A program made the position numbers and the translations under genes. The notes beneath the pieces are model-generated. The model was not told the origin of the DNA, made no database searches, and saw only the letters and a list, made by a program, of their open reading frames with translations. A stretch of 14,808 bases of DNA from Chloroflexota bacterium (lineage in GTDB: Bacteria; Chloroflexota; Dehalococcoidia; JACQUE01). Of the stretch, positions 6,729-13,529 are shown piece after piece (the stretch's first letter is position 1; each line of letters opens with the position of its first letter). Location: positions 1-14,808 of the forward strand of contig JACQUE010000055.1 of the NCBI GenBank assembly GCA_016210425.1. The letters are read 5' to 3'.

Positions 6729-7892
6729 ATGACCGTTGAGCTCGCCGGACAAGGGGCTTTAGGGGGAATCAGGATCATCGAGTTTGGAGAGGGCATGGCC
6801 GCTTCCTACGCCGGTATGCTGCTCTCCGATATGGGCGCCGAGGTTGTTAAGGTGGAGCCCCCAGGCGGAAGTGCAGTGCGCCGATTGCGGGCATCGCCGC
6901 TTTGGAACCGGGGCAAACGCAGCATCACCCTCGACCTGAGGCAGACAGACTGCCGCGAAATCGCCCGCCGGCTGCTGCTGGGCGCCGACGCCGCTCTGCT
7001 GGATCTTCTGCCCAACGAGGCGACCGCTTTTGGCCTCGATTATGAATCCCTGGCCCCGTCGAATCCGCGTCTCGTCTACTGCTCGCTGACCCCATTCGGC
7101 AGGGCACGTGGATGGGAAGGCAGGCACGCCACTGCGGACATCGTCGCGGCCCACGGTGGGATCATGGCCGGCCAGGGAGGCTCTGAGAAGAGTCCCATTT
7201 TCGTCGTCGCCCGCATCCCGGAGAATGCTGCAGCCATCCTATGCTCCATCGGTATCACAACTGCCCTCTACGTGCGCGAGCAGACGGGCAGAGGCCAGAA
7301 GGTCGAGCTTTCGCTGCTGGCCGCAGGCATCGCTATGAACTCTGCGGCCCACATCATTGCCGAGGGCATTACCCCCATGTATGGCCCCAAGCGCGACCAG
7401 CAGGGGGGCATGCCGGTCTACCGCCACTTCCAATGCGGCGATGGACAGTGGCTCTTCCTGGCCTGTGGCCACCAGACCTTCTGGAATCGCACCTGCATTG
7501 TACTGGGACTGGAGCACCTGGTGGCGGACCAGCGCTTTGAGAACGCGCCCTGGGGCATACCGACCGAGCACCGGTTGGCGCTACAGAGCGCTGTGGCCGA
7601 GGTCATCCGAACCCGGCCACGCGACGAATGGCTCCGTCTGCTGGAGGAGGCTGATGTGCCTTGCGCGGCCGTCGAGAGCGCAGCCGACTTCATAGACCAC
7701 CCTCAAGTGTTACATAATGGTATGATCGTGGATGTTGAGGACCCGGACGTGGGGCCAACGCGCCAGATGGGCATCCCGGTTTTGATGGGCCTTACGCCGG
7801 GGAAGATCAAGGCACCCGCTCCCAGGGCCGGGCAGCATACCGAAGAGGTGCTGCGGGATCTGAGCTACGTGGCGCTGGAGGAGCGGCCATGA
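6729..7892 (+). CDS. CaiB/BaiF (class III) CoA-transferase family protein, Asp-to-Glu at the nucleophile position
   Basis: A 387-residue family III CoA-transferase; such enzymes move CoA between carboxylic acids through enzyme- and substrate-linked anhydrides. The N-terminal block GIRIIEFGEGMAASYAGM and the KRSITLDLRQ block (about 62-74) are typical, as are REQTGRGQ (185-192) and the C-terminal GQHTEEVL. Counting back from TGRGQ, the residue matching the catalytic Asp (D169 of formyl-CoA transferase) is E165 in RIPENAA. Activity as a lone homodimer is therefore uncertain. ATG 6729 follows GGAGGGG with about 4 nt spacing. The stop overlaps the ATG of a second family member (ATGA at 7889-7892). 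I infer that the two make a heteromer, as known for two-gene class III enzymes such as benzylsuccinate CoA-transferase BbsEF, or that they catalyse successive steps. Confidence 0.92.
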   Translation: MTVELAGQGALGGIRIIEFGEGMAASYAGMLLSDMGAEVVKVEPPGGSAVRRLRASPLWNRGKRSITLDLRQTDCREIARRLLLGADAALLDLLPNEATAFGLDYESLAPSNPRLVYCSLTPFGRARGWEGRHATADIVAAHGGIMAGQGGSEKSPIFVVARIPENAAAILCSIGITTALYVREQTGRGQKVELSLLAAGIAMNSAAHIIAEGITPMYGPKRDQQGGMPVYRHFQCGDGQWLFLACGHQTFWNRTCIVLGLEHLVADQRFENAPWGIPTEHRLALQSAVAEVIRTRPRDEWLRLLEEADVPCAAVESAADFIDHPQVLHNGMIVDVEDPDVGPTRQMGIPVLMGLTPGKIKAPAPRAGQHTEEVLRDLSYVALEERP

Positions 7893-9073
7893 AGCACGCT
7901 CTAGAAGGCATTCGGGTCGTTGACCTCACGGGCTACATAGCGGGCTCGTACGCGCCGACGCTTCTCGCTGACCTTGGGGCCCAGGTAGTCAAGATCGAAT
8001 CCTTCCTGGGCGATCCCTTCCGTGACATGGCCGGCAGCTTCCTCACTTGGAACAAGGGGAAACGTGGCATTGTGGTGGACTTGAAGCAGGCGGAAGGCCA
8101 GGAAATAGTCCACAAGATGGTCCGCGAGGCCGACATCGTAGTCGAGAACTTCCGGCCAGGGGTTGCAAAGCGTCTTGGGGTCGACTACGAGACTCTGCAG
8201 GCGATAAAGCCTGATATCATCTACTGCTCGGTCACCGGCTACGGCCAGGGCGGTCCCTTTCGCGACAAGGCCGCCTTTGACCCGATGCTCCAGGCCGCCA
8301 GCGGCGTGACCGGCAGCCAGAGCGGCTACGGAAATCCTCCCACCTATCTGGCCATCGCCGTATGCGACTACTCCGCCGCCATGCTCGCCTGCTGGGGTAT
8401 GGTAATGGGCCTCTACGTGCGAGCCCGCACCGGCCGGGGACAGCGGCTGGAAACGTCCCTTTGCAACGCGGCGGTCGCCGTGCGGTCAGGCACCTTCTTT
8501 GTATGCGATGGTGATCTGATCGAGGAGGAGGGAGGGATCGACTTTCTGGGGCGCGATGCCACCTACAGGCTCTATGAGACGGCTGAGAGGTGGCTCTTTA
8601 TCGCTTGCGAGGACGAGGCTAGCTGGCAGGCGCTCTGTCGGGAGCTCGGGCAGCACGATCTGCTCAAGGACGAGCGCTTCGCCTCGGCAGAGAAACGCGC
8701 CGAGTGCAGCGATGAGCTATCGGCCATCCTGGAGCCTATCTTCCGGCAGCGCCCTGCCCGAGAGTGGCTGCCCATCCTGGATACCGCTGGAATCCCATGT
8801 GCGGGCGTGAAGTCCTCACGGGAGATCCTTCACGATCCGTTGATGCTCGACAACGACATGGTGATCGAGTTCGACCACCCGACCTACGGCAGGCTGCGCG
8901 AGCTGGGCCAGGTGATTAGATTCTCCGAGACGCCCGGTAAGCAGTGGCGGCCGGCGCCGGTGTTGGGACAACACACCGAGGAGGTGCTTCAGGAACTGGG
9001 CTACTCGACTGAGGGTATTGCACGGCTGCTGGAAGCGAGGGTTGTGGGCGGACCGGGGGCGGGCCGCCGCTGA
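7889..9073 (+). CDS. CaiB/BaiF (class III) CoA-transferase family protein, catalytic Asp present
   Basis: This 394-residue protein is the second CoA-transferase of a coupled pair. It has the same family blocks as its neighbour: GIRVVDLTGYIAGSYAPTL near the start, KGKRGIVVDLKQ (about 57-68), RTGRGQRLE (about 181-189) and GQHTEEVLQELGY near the end. The nucleophile position carries D160 (AVCDYSAA), as expected for an active enzyme. The ATG overlaps the upstream stop by 4 nt, so translational coupling and near-equal expression are likely, fitting a heteromer. The C-terminus ends in a short Gly/Arg-rich tail (GGPGAGRR) not expected in the family core. Only 22 nt separate its TGA from the converging LysM gene, with no convincing terminator between them. 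The acid and CoA donor are unknown; the divergent CaiD-like hydratase suggests the activated acid is then hydrated as an enoyl-CoA. Confidence 0.94.
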   Translation: MKHALEGIRVVDLTGYIAGSYAPTLLADLGAQVVKIESFLGDPFRDMAGSFLTWNKGKRGIVVDLKQAEGQEIVHKMVREADIVVENFRPGVAKRLGVDYETLQAIKPDIIYCSVTGYGQGGPFRDKAAFDPMLQAASGVTGSQSGYGNPPTYLAIAVCDYSAAMLACWGMVMGLYVRARTGRGQRLETSLCNAAVAVRSGTFFVCDGDLIEEEGGIDFLGRDATYRLYETAERWLFIACEDEASWQALCRELGQHDLLKDERFASAEKRAECSDELSAILEPIFRQRPAREWLPILDTAGIPCAGVKSSREILHDPLMLDNDMVIEFDHPTYGRLRELGQVIRFSETPGKQWRPAPVLGQHTEEVLQELGYSTEGIARLLEARVVGGPGAGRR

Positions 9074-9095
9074 GACGCATTCGGCTACCTTGACC

Positions 9096-9878
9096 CTAGC
9101 TGGGTGGTATCAGCAGCTCCTGCCCTACCCTAAGCTGGTCCGTATTGCTCAGGCCGTTGAAGCGAGCCAAATCCCCTGAGGTGAAGCCGTAGCTGTTGGC
9201 GATCTGGATTAGAGTCTCGCCCGGCTTGACGACGTGCTTCAAGGGCTCCTTGCTGGCAGGGGTTGGCGAAGGCGTTGCAGGCGCGGGAACCGGAGCGGTA
9301 GCGGCTGCCGGCGTAGCAGCGGACGCTGGCGATTGCTTCTTCGCTGGTATAAGCAGCTTCTGGCCAATCTGAATGGTCGTTGGGTCGGAGATGGAGTTGG
9401 CGGTGGCCAGCTCGTCTGCGGTCACGTCAAGCTTGGCTGCGATTCCGAGCAGGGTATCCCCGGCAACCACCGTATACTGTTGTGGGGGCGCCGGCGTTGA
9501 CGTCGAAGCTGGGGTTGGCGTGGTGGATGCGGTTGCGGATGCGGTGGTGGTGATGATGGCAGTTGCGATGGAGGTAGGCGAAGCGGCGGTTATAGGTGGC
9601 GCAGGCGCCCGCCTGGGGAGCTTCAGCCCCAGGGCGGCAGCGGCAACGCTCTTGCTGGGGGATGGGGACCTGTCCGGCCAAGGAGAGACATACCATGCGG
9701 CCAGCCCCAGAGCCAGGACAAGGAGCGCGACGACGCCTGCAAAGAAAACCTGAGACGGGAGCGCTCGAGCGGGAGCCCCACATGAGTTGCAGGTGAGTTC
9801 GCCGTGGGCCGTGCAGTAGTGACGCCCGCACGCCGGGCACCTTTCAAGCGCCGGTTTTCCACAGGCATAGCATCGCAT
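9096..9878 (-). CDS. Membrane-anchored protein with N-terminal zinc-ribbon-like domain and two LysM domains
   Basis: A 260-residue protein of unusual layout. Residues 3-33 carry CxxC pairs (C3/C6, C14/C17, C30/C33) plus C22, H20 and H25, a likely zinc-binding module. One hydrophobic helix follows at about 43-64. A long Ser/Thr/Ala/Pro-rich linker (about 70-132) comes next, then LysM 1 at about 134-178 (YTVVAGDTLLGIA to QKLLIPAK), a second Pro/Ala linker, and LysM 2 at about 214-258 (HVVKPGETLIQIA to QELLIPP). LysM domains bind N-acetylglucosamine polymers such as peptidoglycan, so I infer that the zinc module faces the cytoplasm and the LysM domains face the wall. ATG 9878 has GAGGAG 5 nt upstream. 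It follows rplL on the same strand, behind a terminator, and could be expressed by read-through. No catalytic domain is visible. The linker DNA is low-complexity GTG/GAT-rich on the + strand. Confidence 0.9.
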   Translation of the reverse strand: MRCYACGKPALERCPACGRHYCTAHGELTCNSCGAPARALPSQVFFAGVVALLVLALGLAAWYVSPWPDRSPSPSKSVAAAALGLKLPRRAPAPPITAASPTSIATAIITTTASATASTTPTPASTSTPAPPQQYTVVAGDTLLGIAAKLDVTADELATANSISDPTTIQIGQKLLIPAKKQSPASAATPAAATAPVPAPATPSPTPASKEPLKHVVKPGETLIQIANSYGFTSGDLARFNGLSNTDQLRVGQELLIPPS

Positions 9879-9916
9879 GAGACTCCTCGATGAAACGGCC
9901 TACGGCCGGCATAGCC

Positions 9917-9943
9917 AAAGGGCCGCCTCTCGTGGCGGCCCTT
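9917..9943 (-). terminator. Terminator after rplL
   Basis: A perfect 10-bp inverted repeat (AAGGGCCGCC at 9918-9927 and GGCGGCCCTT at 9934-9943) encloses a 6-nt loop, 13 nt beyond the rplL stop. On the minus strand the stem is followed by only a short T stretch, partly within the stem, so termination may be incomplete and allow some expression of the LysM gene. Confidence 0.75.
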
Positions 9944-9956
9944 CCCCACCAACTAT

Positions 9957-10340
9957 TTAGCGGATCTCTACCGTTGCCCCGGCGGCCTCCAGCTTCTGCT
10001 TGGCAATGCCGGCCTCGTCCTTCGGGACACCGGCCTTCACCTCTTTAGGGGCTGCCTCAACGAGCTCCTTGGCCTCCTTCAGGCCAAGCGTCGTGACCTC
10101 GCGGACAGCCTTGATCACGTTGATCTTGTTGGGGCCGATGTCCTTCAAGATCACCGTGAACTCGGTCTGCTCCTCCTCAGGGGCTGCCGGCTCAGCGGGA
10201 GCGACGGCACCGGCCGGAGCGGCAACTGCCATGGGGGCCGCGGCCGTCACTCCGAACTCAGTCTCGATGGCCTTAACCAGGTCGGCCAACTCGACCACAG
10301 TCATCTTCTTGATGGCGTCGATTACCTCTTGCCTCGTCAC
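9957..10340 (-). CDS. rplL: Ribosomal protein bL12 (L7/L12)
   Basis: The 127-residue product is the ribosomal stalk protein that recruits translation GTPases. It has the expected three parts: an N-terminal dimerisation helix region ([21 protein letters not shown]), an Ala/Pro/Glu-rich hinge (about 33-58), and a C-terminal domain with the factor-binding segment [23 protein letters not shown]. Length and composition are normal. The start is GTG at 10340, preceded by AGAAGGAGG with about 6 nt spacing. It follows rplJ after a 64-nt gap containing a hairpin, and is the last ribosomal gene of the operon; rpoB, which follows in many bacteria, is not here. Confidence 0.97.
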   Translation of the reverse strand: MTRQEVIDAIKKMTVVELADLVKAIETEFGVTAAAPMAVAAPAGAVAPAEPAAPEEEQTEFTVILKDIGPNKINVIKAVREVTTLGLKEAKELVEAAPKEVKAGVPKDEAGIAKQKLEAAGATVEIR

Positions 10341-10371
10341 CTTAGCCTCCTTCTCCTGGGTATAATAATAT

Positions 10372-10393
10372 GGCTTTCCGAGTTTGGGAAGCC
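10372..10393 (-). other. Hairpin in the rplJ-rplL gap
   Basis: GGCTTTCC (10372-10379) pairs with GGGAAGCC (10386-10393), with one G-U pair and a 6-nt loop. On the minus strand it is followed by an AT-rich stretch (ATATTATTATA) and then the rplL Shine-Dalgarno. It could be a partial terminator, an RNA-processing site, or a stabiliser that lets rplL be made in excess over rplJ, as the 4-6 copies of L12 per L10 require. The AT stretch could also serve as a weak -10 element. The function is inferred from position. Confidence 0.4.
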
Positions 10394-10404
10394 CTCAAAT
10401 GCAT

Positions 10405-10935
10405 CTAACCAGCCGACTGCTCCATCTGCTGAACTCGAGCATTGAGGACGTTGACCAGGCCACGCATGGGCGCGGCCAGAACGTTCGCCAGGCCGTAAAG
10501 CGGGCTCTTGAGTCCGCCCAACACCTGCCCAATAATGACCTCACGCGGTGGCAGGGTAGCCAGACGGCTAACATCGGGACCACTTAGGACGCTGTCGCCC
10601 AGAAGGGCACCCCGAATAGGAAGGTCAAGGCGCGTAGTGCGCGTAAACTCTGCGAGCGTCTTAGCGGGCGCTGCTACGTCCCCAAACCCTATGGCCAGCG
10701 CCGTTGGCCCCTGGATGACCTGAGCCAGTCCTGACTTGCCGACCTTCTCCGCAGCCAGGCGCGCCAGCGAGTTCTTCACCACGTGGTACTCGGCGCCCGA
10801 CTCCCGCAGTCTGCGTCGCAACTGCGTCATCTGAGAGACCGTCAGCCCCCTGTAGTCCGTGGTGATGGCGATCGCACTCCGCGCGAGTAGTTCGGTCAGC
10901 TCCTCGATGGTCTGTGCCTTTTTTGCAGTTGGCAT
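10405..10935 (-). CDS. rplJ: Ribosomal protein uL10
   Basis: The 176-residue protein L10 anchors L7/L12 dimers to the ribosome and, as the L10-L12 complex, represses its own mRNA. The N-terminus MPTAKKAQTIEELTELL and the TTDYRGLTVSQMTQLRRRLR and YHVVKNSLARLA segments are family signatures; the C-terminal helix that carries L12 ends in VLNARVQQMEQSAG. A GTG at 10944 would add three residues, but its Shine-Dalgarno spacing is poor. The ATG at 10935, with GAGGGG about 10 nt upstream and GGAG 3 nt upstream, gives the usual MPTAKK start. It lies behind a 165-nt leader with an L10-type RNA structure and an attenuator-like hairpin. Confidence 0.96.
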   Translation of the reverse strand: MPTAKKAQTIEELTELLARSAIAITTDYRGLTVSQMTQLRRRLRESGAEYHVVKNSLARLAAEKVGKSGLAQVIQGPTALAIGFGDVAAPAKTLAEFTRTTRLDLPIRGALLGDSVLSGPDVSRLATLPPREVIIGQVLGGLKSPLYGLANVLAAPMRGLVNVLNARVQQMEQSAG

Positions 10936-10963
10936 TGGCTCCACCCCTCAACGAAATCCGGCT

Positions 10964-10998
10964 AACAAAACCCCCTGCCTGGAGGCTACCGGCAGGGG
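10964..10998 (-). terminator. Attenuator-like intrinsic terminator in the rplJ leader
   Basis: CCCCTGCC (10991-10998 on the minus strand) and GGCAGGGG (10979-10972) form a perfect 8-bp GC-rich stem around an 11-nt loop, followed on the minus strand by GTTTTGTT. It stands between the L10 leader structure and rplJ, about 30 nt before the start codon, which is where a transcription attenuator would be expected. The CAGG of the L10 leader could pair with its CCTG, offering an antiterminator, though this is only a complementarity seen by eye. Confidence 0.6.
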
Positions 10999-11030
10999 CT
11001 AACACTCAGAAAGTGAGCGTTCAAACCTTT

Positions 11031-11086
11031 TCCCGATCGCCTCGGCAGGCAGAATTAAGCCTCAAAGGGCGCCTGCTGTCTCCGGC
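11031..11086 (-). promoter_or_regulatory. L10 (rplJ) ribosomal protein leader RNA
   Basis: The minus-strand segment reads GGAGACAGCAGGCGCC, then TTAATT, then CTGCCTGCCGAGG. This closely follows the well-known L10 leader element (AGACAGCAGG ... UUAAU ... CCUGCyGAGG), where L10 or the L10-L12 complex binds its own mRNA. AGCAGGC pairs with GCCTGC-type sequence to give the main stem, with internal purines as the recognition region. It begins about 15 nt after the rplA stop, so rplJ-rplL expression can be set separately from rplK-rplA. Confidence 0.75.
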
Positions 11087-11100
11087 AATTTGCTGGTCGT

Positions 11101-11814
11101 TTAGCTGGCAGAAAGCGCCAGGGCCGACTTAAGGTCCAGGCCGACACCGGGGCCCATCGACGAGGCAAGGGTAATACTCTTAATGTACTGCCCCTTGGCT
11201 CCGCTGGGTCGGGCTTTCACGATGGTCTCCACCAACATTGAGATGTTCTCCAGAAGGTCCTCTTCTGGGAAGCTGACCTTGCCCACCGGTACGTGGATGA
11301 TGGCCGTGCGGTCCAGGCGGAACTCGACGCGGCCCTTACGCGCGTCGCGAATGGCCCGTGGCAGGTCGGCGGTCTGGATGACGGTCCCGGAGCGCGGGTT
11401 GGGCATGAGCCCGCGACGGCCCAGTATGCGACCCAGGCGTCCCACTTTGCCCATAACCTCGGGAATGGCGATGGCCACATCGAACTCCAGCCATCCCTCC
11501 TCGATGCGCTTGATGAGATCGTCCGAGCCCACGTGGTCGGCCCCCGCTTCCTCGGCGATGCGAACCGCCTCGCCCTGGGCGAAGACCAGCACGCGCACTT
11601 TCTTGCCCAGGCCTTTGGGGAGCAGGACAACCCCGCGCACCTGCTGGTCGGCGTGGCGTGGGTCGAGGCCGGTGCGCGCATGGAACTCGACCGTCTCGTC
11701 GAACTTGGCGTAGGAGGCCTTCTTGACCAGCGCGACAGCCTCGCGCGGCTCATAGAGCTGCCCCTCTTCTACCAGCTTGCTGGCTTCGACGTACTTCTTT
11801 CCTCGCTCTGCCAT
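11101..11814 (-). CDS. rplA: Ribosomal protein uL1
   Basis: The 237-residue protein L1 forms the mobile L1 stalk of the 50S subunit near the E site and in many bacteria represses translation of the L11 operon mRNA. Family features include [13 protein letters not shown] at the start, [20 protein letters not shown] (about 38-57), and the signature [20 protein letters not shown] (about 125-144). [18 protein letters not shown] lies near the C-terminus. Length is normal. The ATG at 11814 has GAAGGAAG a few bases upstream. It follows rplK by 40 nt and precedes the L10 leader, the standard order. Confidence 0.97.
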   Translation of the reverse strand: MAERGKKYVEASKLVEEGQLYEPREAVALVKKASYAKFDETVEFHARTGLDPRHADQQVRGVVLLPKGLGKKVRVLVFAQGEAVRIAEEAGADHVGSDDLIKRIEEGWLEFDVAIAIPEVMGKVGRLGRILGRRGLMPNPRSGTVIQTADLPRAIRDARKGRVEFRLDRTAIIHVPVGKVSFPEEDLLENISMLVETIVKARPSGAKGQYIKSITLASSMGPGVGLDLKSALALSAS

Positions 11815-11854
11815 AATCTTCCTTCGCTACCGCTGCTCTTCCTGCTCGGCGGTA

Positions 11855-12280
11855 CTATTCCTCCACGGTGATGCCCATGCTCCGGGCAGTGCCCGCAACC
11901 ATTTGCATCGCCGCTTCGATGTCAACCGTATTCAGATCTCGCAGCTTGATCTCGGCGATCTCTCGTATTTGCTTAGATGAGATGGCTCCGACCTTGTCGC
12001 GTTTTGACGAGGCGCTCGCCTTCTCGATGCCCAGCGCTCGCTTCAGCAGGTCGCTCGTGGGGGGCGTCTTCGTGACAAAGTTGAAGGAGCGGTCCTCGAA
12101 GACCGTGATCTCGACCGGCACGATGGTCCCCACCTGGGAGGCCGTGCGCTCATTGTACTCCTTCACAAAGGCCATGATGTTGACGCCGTGCTGCCCTAGG
12201 GCCGGGCCGACCGGCGGCGCAGGCGTTGCCTTGCCCGCTGAGATCTGAAGCTTGACGATGGCCTTTACCTTCTTCGCCAT
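11855..12280 (-). CDS. rplK: Ribosomal protein uL11
   Basis: The 141-residue product is L11, which binds the GTPase-associated region of 23S rRNA and takes part in factor binding and the stringent response. The Pro-rich N-terminal domain ([20 protein letters not shown], about 14-33) and [13 protein letters not shown] are classic, as is the C-terminal rRNA-binding helix region [15 protein letters not shown]. The final segment ends in [12 protein letters not shown]. Length is exactly typical. ATG 12280 has a modest AAGGA very close upstream. It lies 36 nt behind nusG and 40 nt before rplA. Confidence 0.97.
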   Translation of the reverse strand: MAKKVKAIVKLQISAGKATPAPPVGPALGQHGVNIMAFVKEYNERTASQVGTIVPVEITVFEDRSFNFVTKTPPTSDLLKRALGIEKASASSKRDKVGAISSKQIREIAEIKLRDLNTVDIEAAMQMVAGTARSMGITVEE

Positions 12281-12316
12281 ATCCTTATGATTCCCTTTCG
12301 CGACTTTGTCGTCAGA

Positions 12317-12874
12317 CTACAGCCGCTCCACCTGGAAGAGGTCTAGCTCCACAGGCGTTTCCCTGCCAAAGAATGAGACCAGGACCCGTACTTTGCCCTT
12401 GTCGGGGTTGACGTCGTCGACGGTGCCCACAAAGTCCACGAAGGGTCCGTCGATGATGCGTACGCTCTGCCCTCGGCCGAAGGCTACTTTCAGGCGCGGC
12501 CGCTCCTCCCGCATCTGGCCGAGAATGGTGGCGACCTCCTGCTGTTCCAGCGGGACCGGCTTGTTCCCCGAACCGACGAAGCCCGTTACGCCGGGGGTGT
12601 TCCTCACGACATACCAGCTATCGTCGTCCATGACCATCTCGACTAGGACATAGCCCGGAAAGATCTTCCTCTCCACGTTATAGCGCTGGCCACCCCGGAC
12701 CTCCGTCTCCTGCTCGGTGGGGATGACCACCTGGAAGATCTTATCACGCATATCCATCGACTCTATCCGGTGCTCGAGGTTGGTCTTGACCTTCTTCTCA
12801 TAGCCGGAATAGGTATGGATTACATACCATTCTTTCTTGGTTTCGACTTTAATCTCTCTGCCTTCTTCCACCAT
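12317..12874 (-). CDS. nusG: Transcription termination/antitermination protein NusG
   Basis: The 185-residue product has the NGN domain (about 14-115), beginning KKEWYVIHTYSGYEKKV and including RKIFPGYVLVEM and NTPGVTGFVG. The C-terminal KOW domain (about 131-185) carries GQSVRIIDGPFVDFVGTV. NusG binds RNA polymerase, modulates pausing, and links to Rho or ribosomal protein S10. A 10-12-residue charged N-terminal extension precedes the NGN domain. ATG 12874 has only a weak GGGA about 6 nt upstream, so the exact start is less certain than the gene. It sits between secE and rplK, its usual place. Confidence 0.96.
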   Translation of the reverse strand: MVEEGREIKVETKKEWYVIHTYSGYEKKVKTNLEHRIESMDMRDKIFQVVIPTEQETEVRGGQRYNVERKIFPGYVLVEMVMDDDSWYVVRNTPGVTGFVGSGNKPVPLEQQEVATILGQMREERPRLKVAFGRGQSVRIIDGPFVDFVGTVDDVNPDKGKVRVLVSFFGRETPVELDLFQVERL

Positions 12875-12930
12875 GGAAGATCCCGGGGCCTCCTGTCCCT
12901 CGCTTCTTTTGTCTCACCATAGCCAGCGTG

Positions 12931-13242
12931 CTACTTGAGGATAAATATCTCCGCAAGCTTGGAGAATACCCAGTCGACACCTCCAAGTAAGAGGCCGACG
13001 GCCACGGACACGACGATCACCATTATCGTCAGATTGATGGCGTCCTCCCGCTTAGGCCACGCCACCTTCTTAAGCTCAGATATTATGTCTTTAATGTAGT
13101 CGAACTTTATGCCGCCCTTGAGGAAACCGGGCGACCGTCTGACCACTGGCGCCGCCTTCTTGGGCGCCGGAGCCTTTACGGGAGCCGCCGCAGGCTTCTT
13201 TATCGCGACGGCCTGCCTTCTCTCTGGGGATGGCTTCCTCAT
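12931..13242 (-). CDS. secE: Preprotein translocase subunit SecE
   Basis: A 103-residue single-span SecE that clamps SecY in the Sec translocon. The family core is DYIKDIISELKKVAWPKRED (about 48-67), followed by one transmembrane helix (about 71-92) and a short C-terminal tail. The first ~40 residues form an Ala/Pro/Lys-rich basic extension (AAAPVKAPAPKKAAPVV), common in GC-rich bacteria and likely disordered. ATG 13242 is the only good start in frame, though its Shine-Dalgarno is weak (GGAG about 12 nt upstream). It lies between rpmG and nusG. Confidence 0.95.
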   Translation of the reverse strand: MRKPSPERRQAVAIKKPAAAPVKAPAPKKAAPVVRRSPGFLKGGIKFDYIKDIISELKKVAWPKREDAINLTIMVIVVSVAVGLLLGGVDWVFSKLAEIFILK

Positions 13243-13278
13243 AATAGGGTCACAGCTCCATAGGAAACAGCGGGAACT

Positions 13279-13446
13279 CTAGCGGGTCTCTCTGTGAGGC
13301 CGGTGCATACGGCAGCGAGGGCAGTACTTGATGATCTCCAAGCGGTCCGGATCATTCCGACGGTTCTTGAAGGTCGTATAGTTCCTCTCGCGACACTCGG
13401 TACAGGCCAGGTGGATTATGATCCTTACCCCGGTTTTCTTCGCCAT
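13279..13446 (-). CDS. rpmG: Ribosomal protein bL33
   Basis: A 55-residue reading frame translated by hand: it begins [18 protein letters not shown] and ends MHRPHRETR before a TAG. It has the L33 layout with two CxxC pairs (C15/C18 and C42/C45), the zinc-binding form of the protein, and the conserved [16 protein letters not shown] centre. It belongs to the large ribosomal subunit near the E site. ATG 13446 has only a short AGG upstream. It heads the rpmG-secE-nusG run immediately after the tuf terminator, a common arrangement. Confidence 0.95.
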   Translation of the reverse strand: MAKKTGVRIIIHLACTECRERNYTTFKNRRNDPDRLEIIKYCPRCRMHRPHRETR

Positions 13447-13477
13447 TACCTATCTCGATACTTTATTTAATTCCAGC

Positions 13478-13505
13478 AAAAGGGAGACCCTAGCCAGGGT
13501 CTCCC
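13478..13505 (-). terminator. Rho-independent terminator after tuf
   Basis: GGGAGACCCT (13482-13491) and AGGGTCTCCC (13496-13505) form a perfect 10-bp stem with a 4-nt loop, followed on the minus strand by TTTT. It lies 24 nt after the tuf stop and separates tRNA-Thr/tuf from rpmG-secE-nusG. The promoter of the downstream operon is not obvious in the 31 nt before rpmG, so partial read-through is likely. Confidence 0.88.
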
Positions 13506-13529
13506 CCAACTAGCTGCAGTGGTCACCCA

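Noticed and set aside
9047..9068. GGCGG...CCGCC inverted repeat at the end of the second CoA-transferase gene as a terminator
   Set aside because: Only 5 bp, inside the coding sequence, with no T tract on either strand.
9373..9753. + strand frame rich in Val/Ala opposite the LysM gene
   Set aside because: It mirrors the low-complexity Ser/Thr/Ala linker of the LysM protein; no start signal or family resemblance.
11293..11871. 192-codon + strand frame over rplA
   Set aside because: It is antisense to a certain L1 gene, shows no protein motif, and is explained by the codon bias of rplA.
13243..13278. tRNA-Trp between rpmG and secE, as found near this locus in some bacteria
   Set aside because: The gap is only 36 nt and has no tRNA arms.
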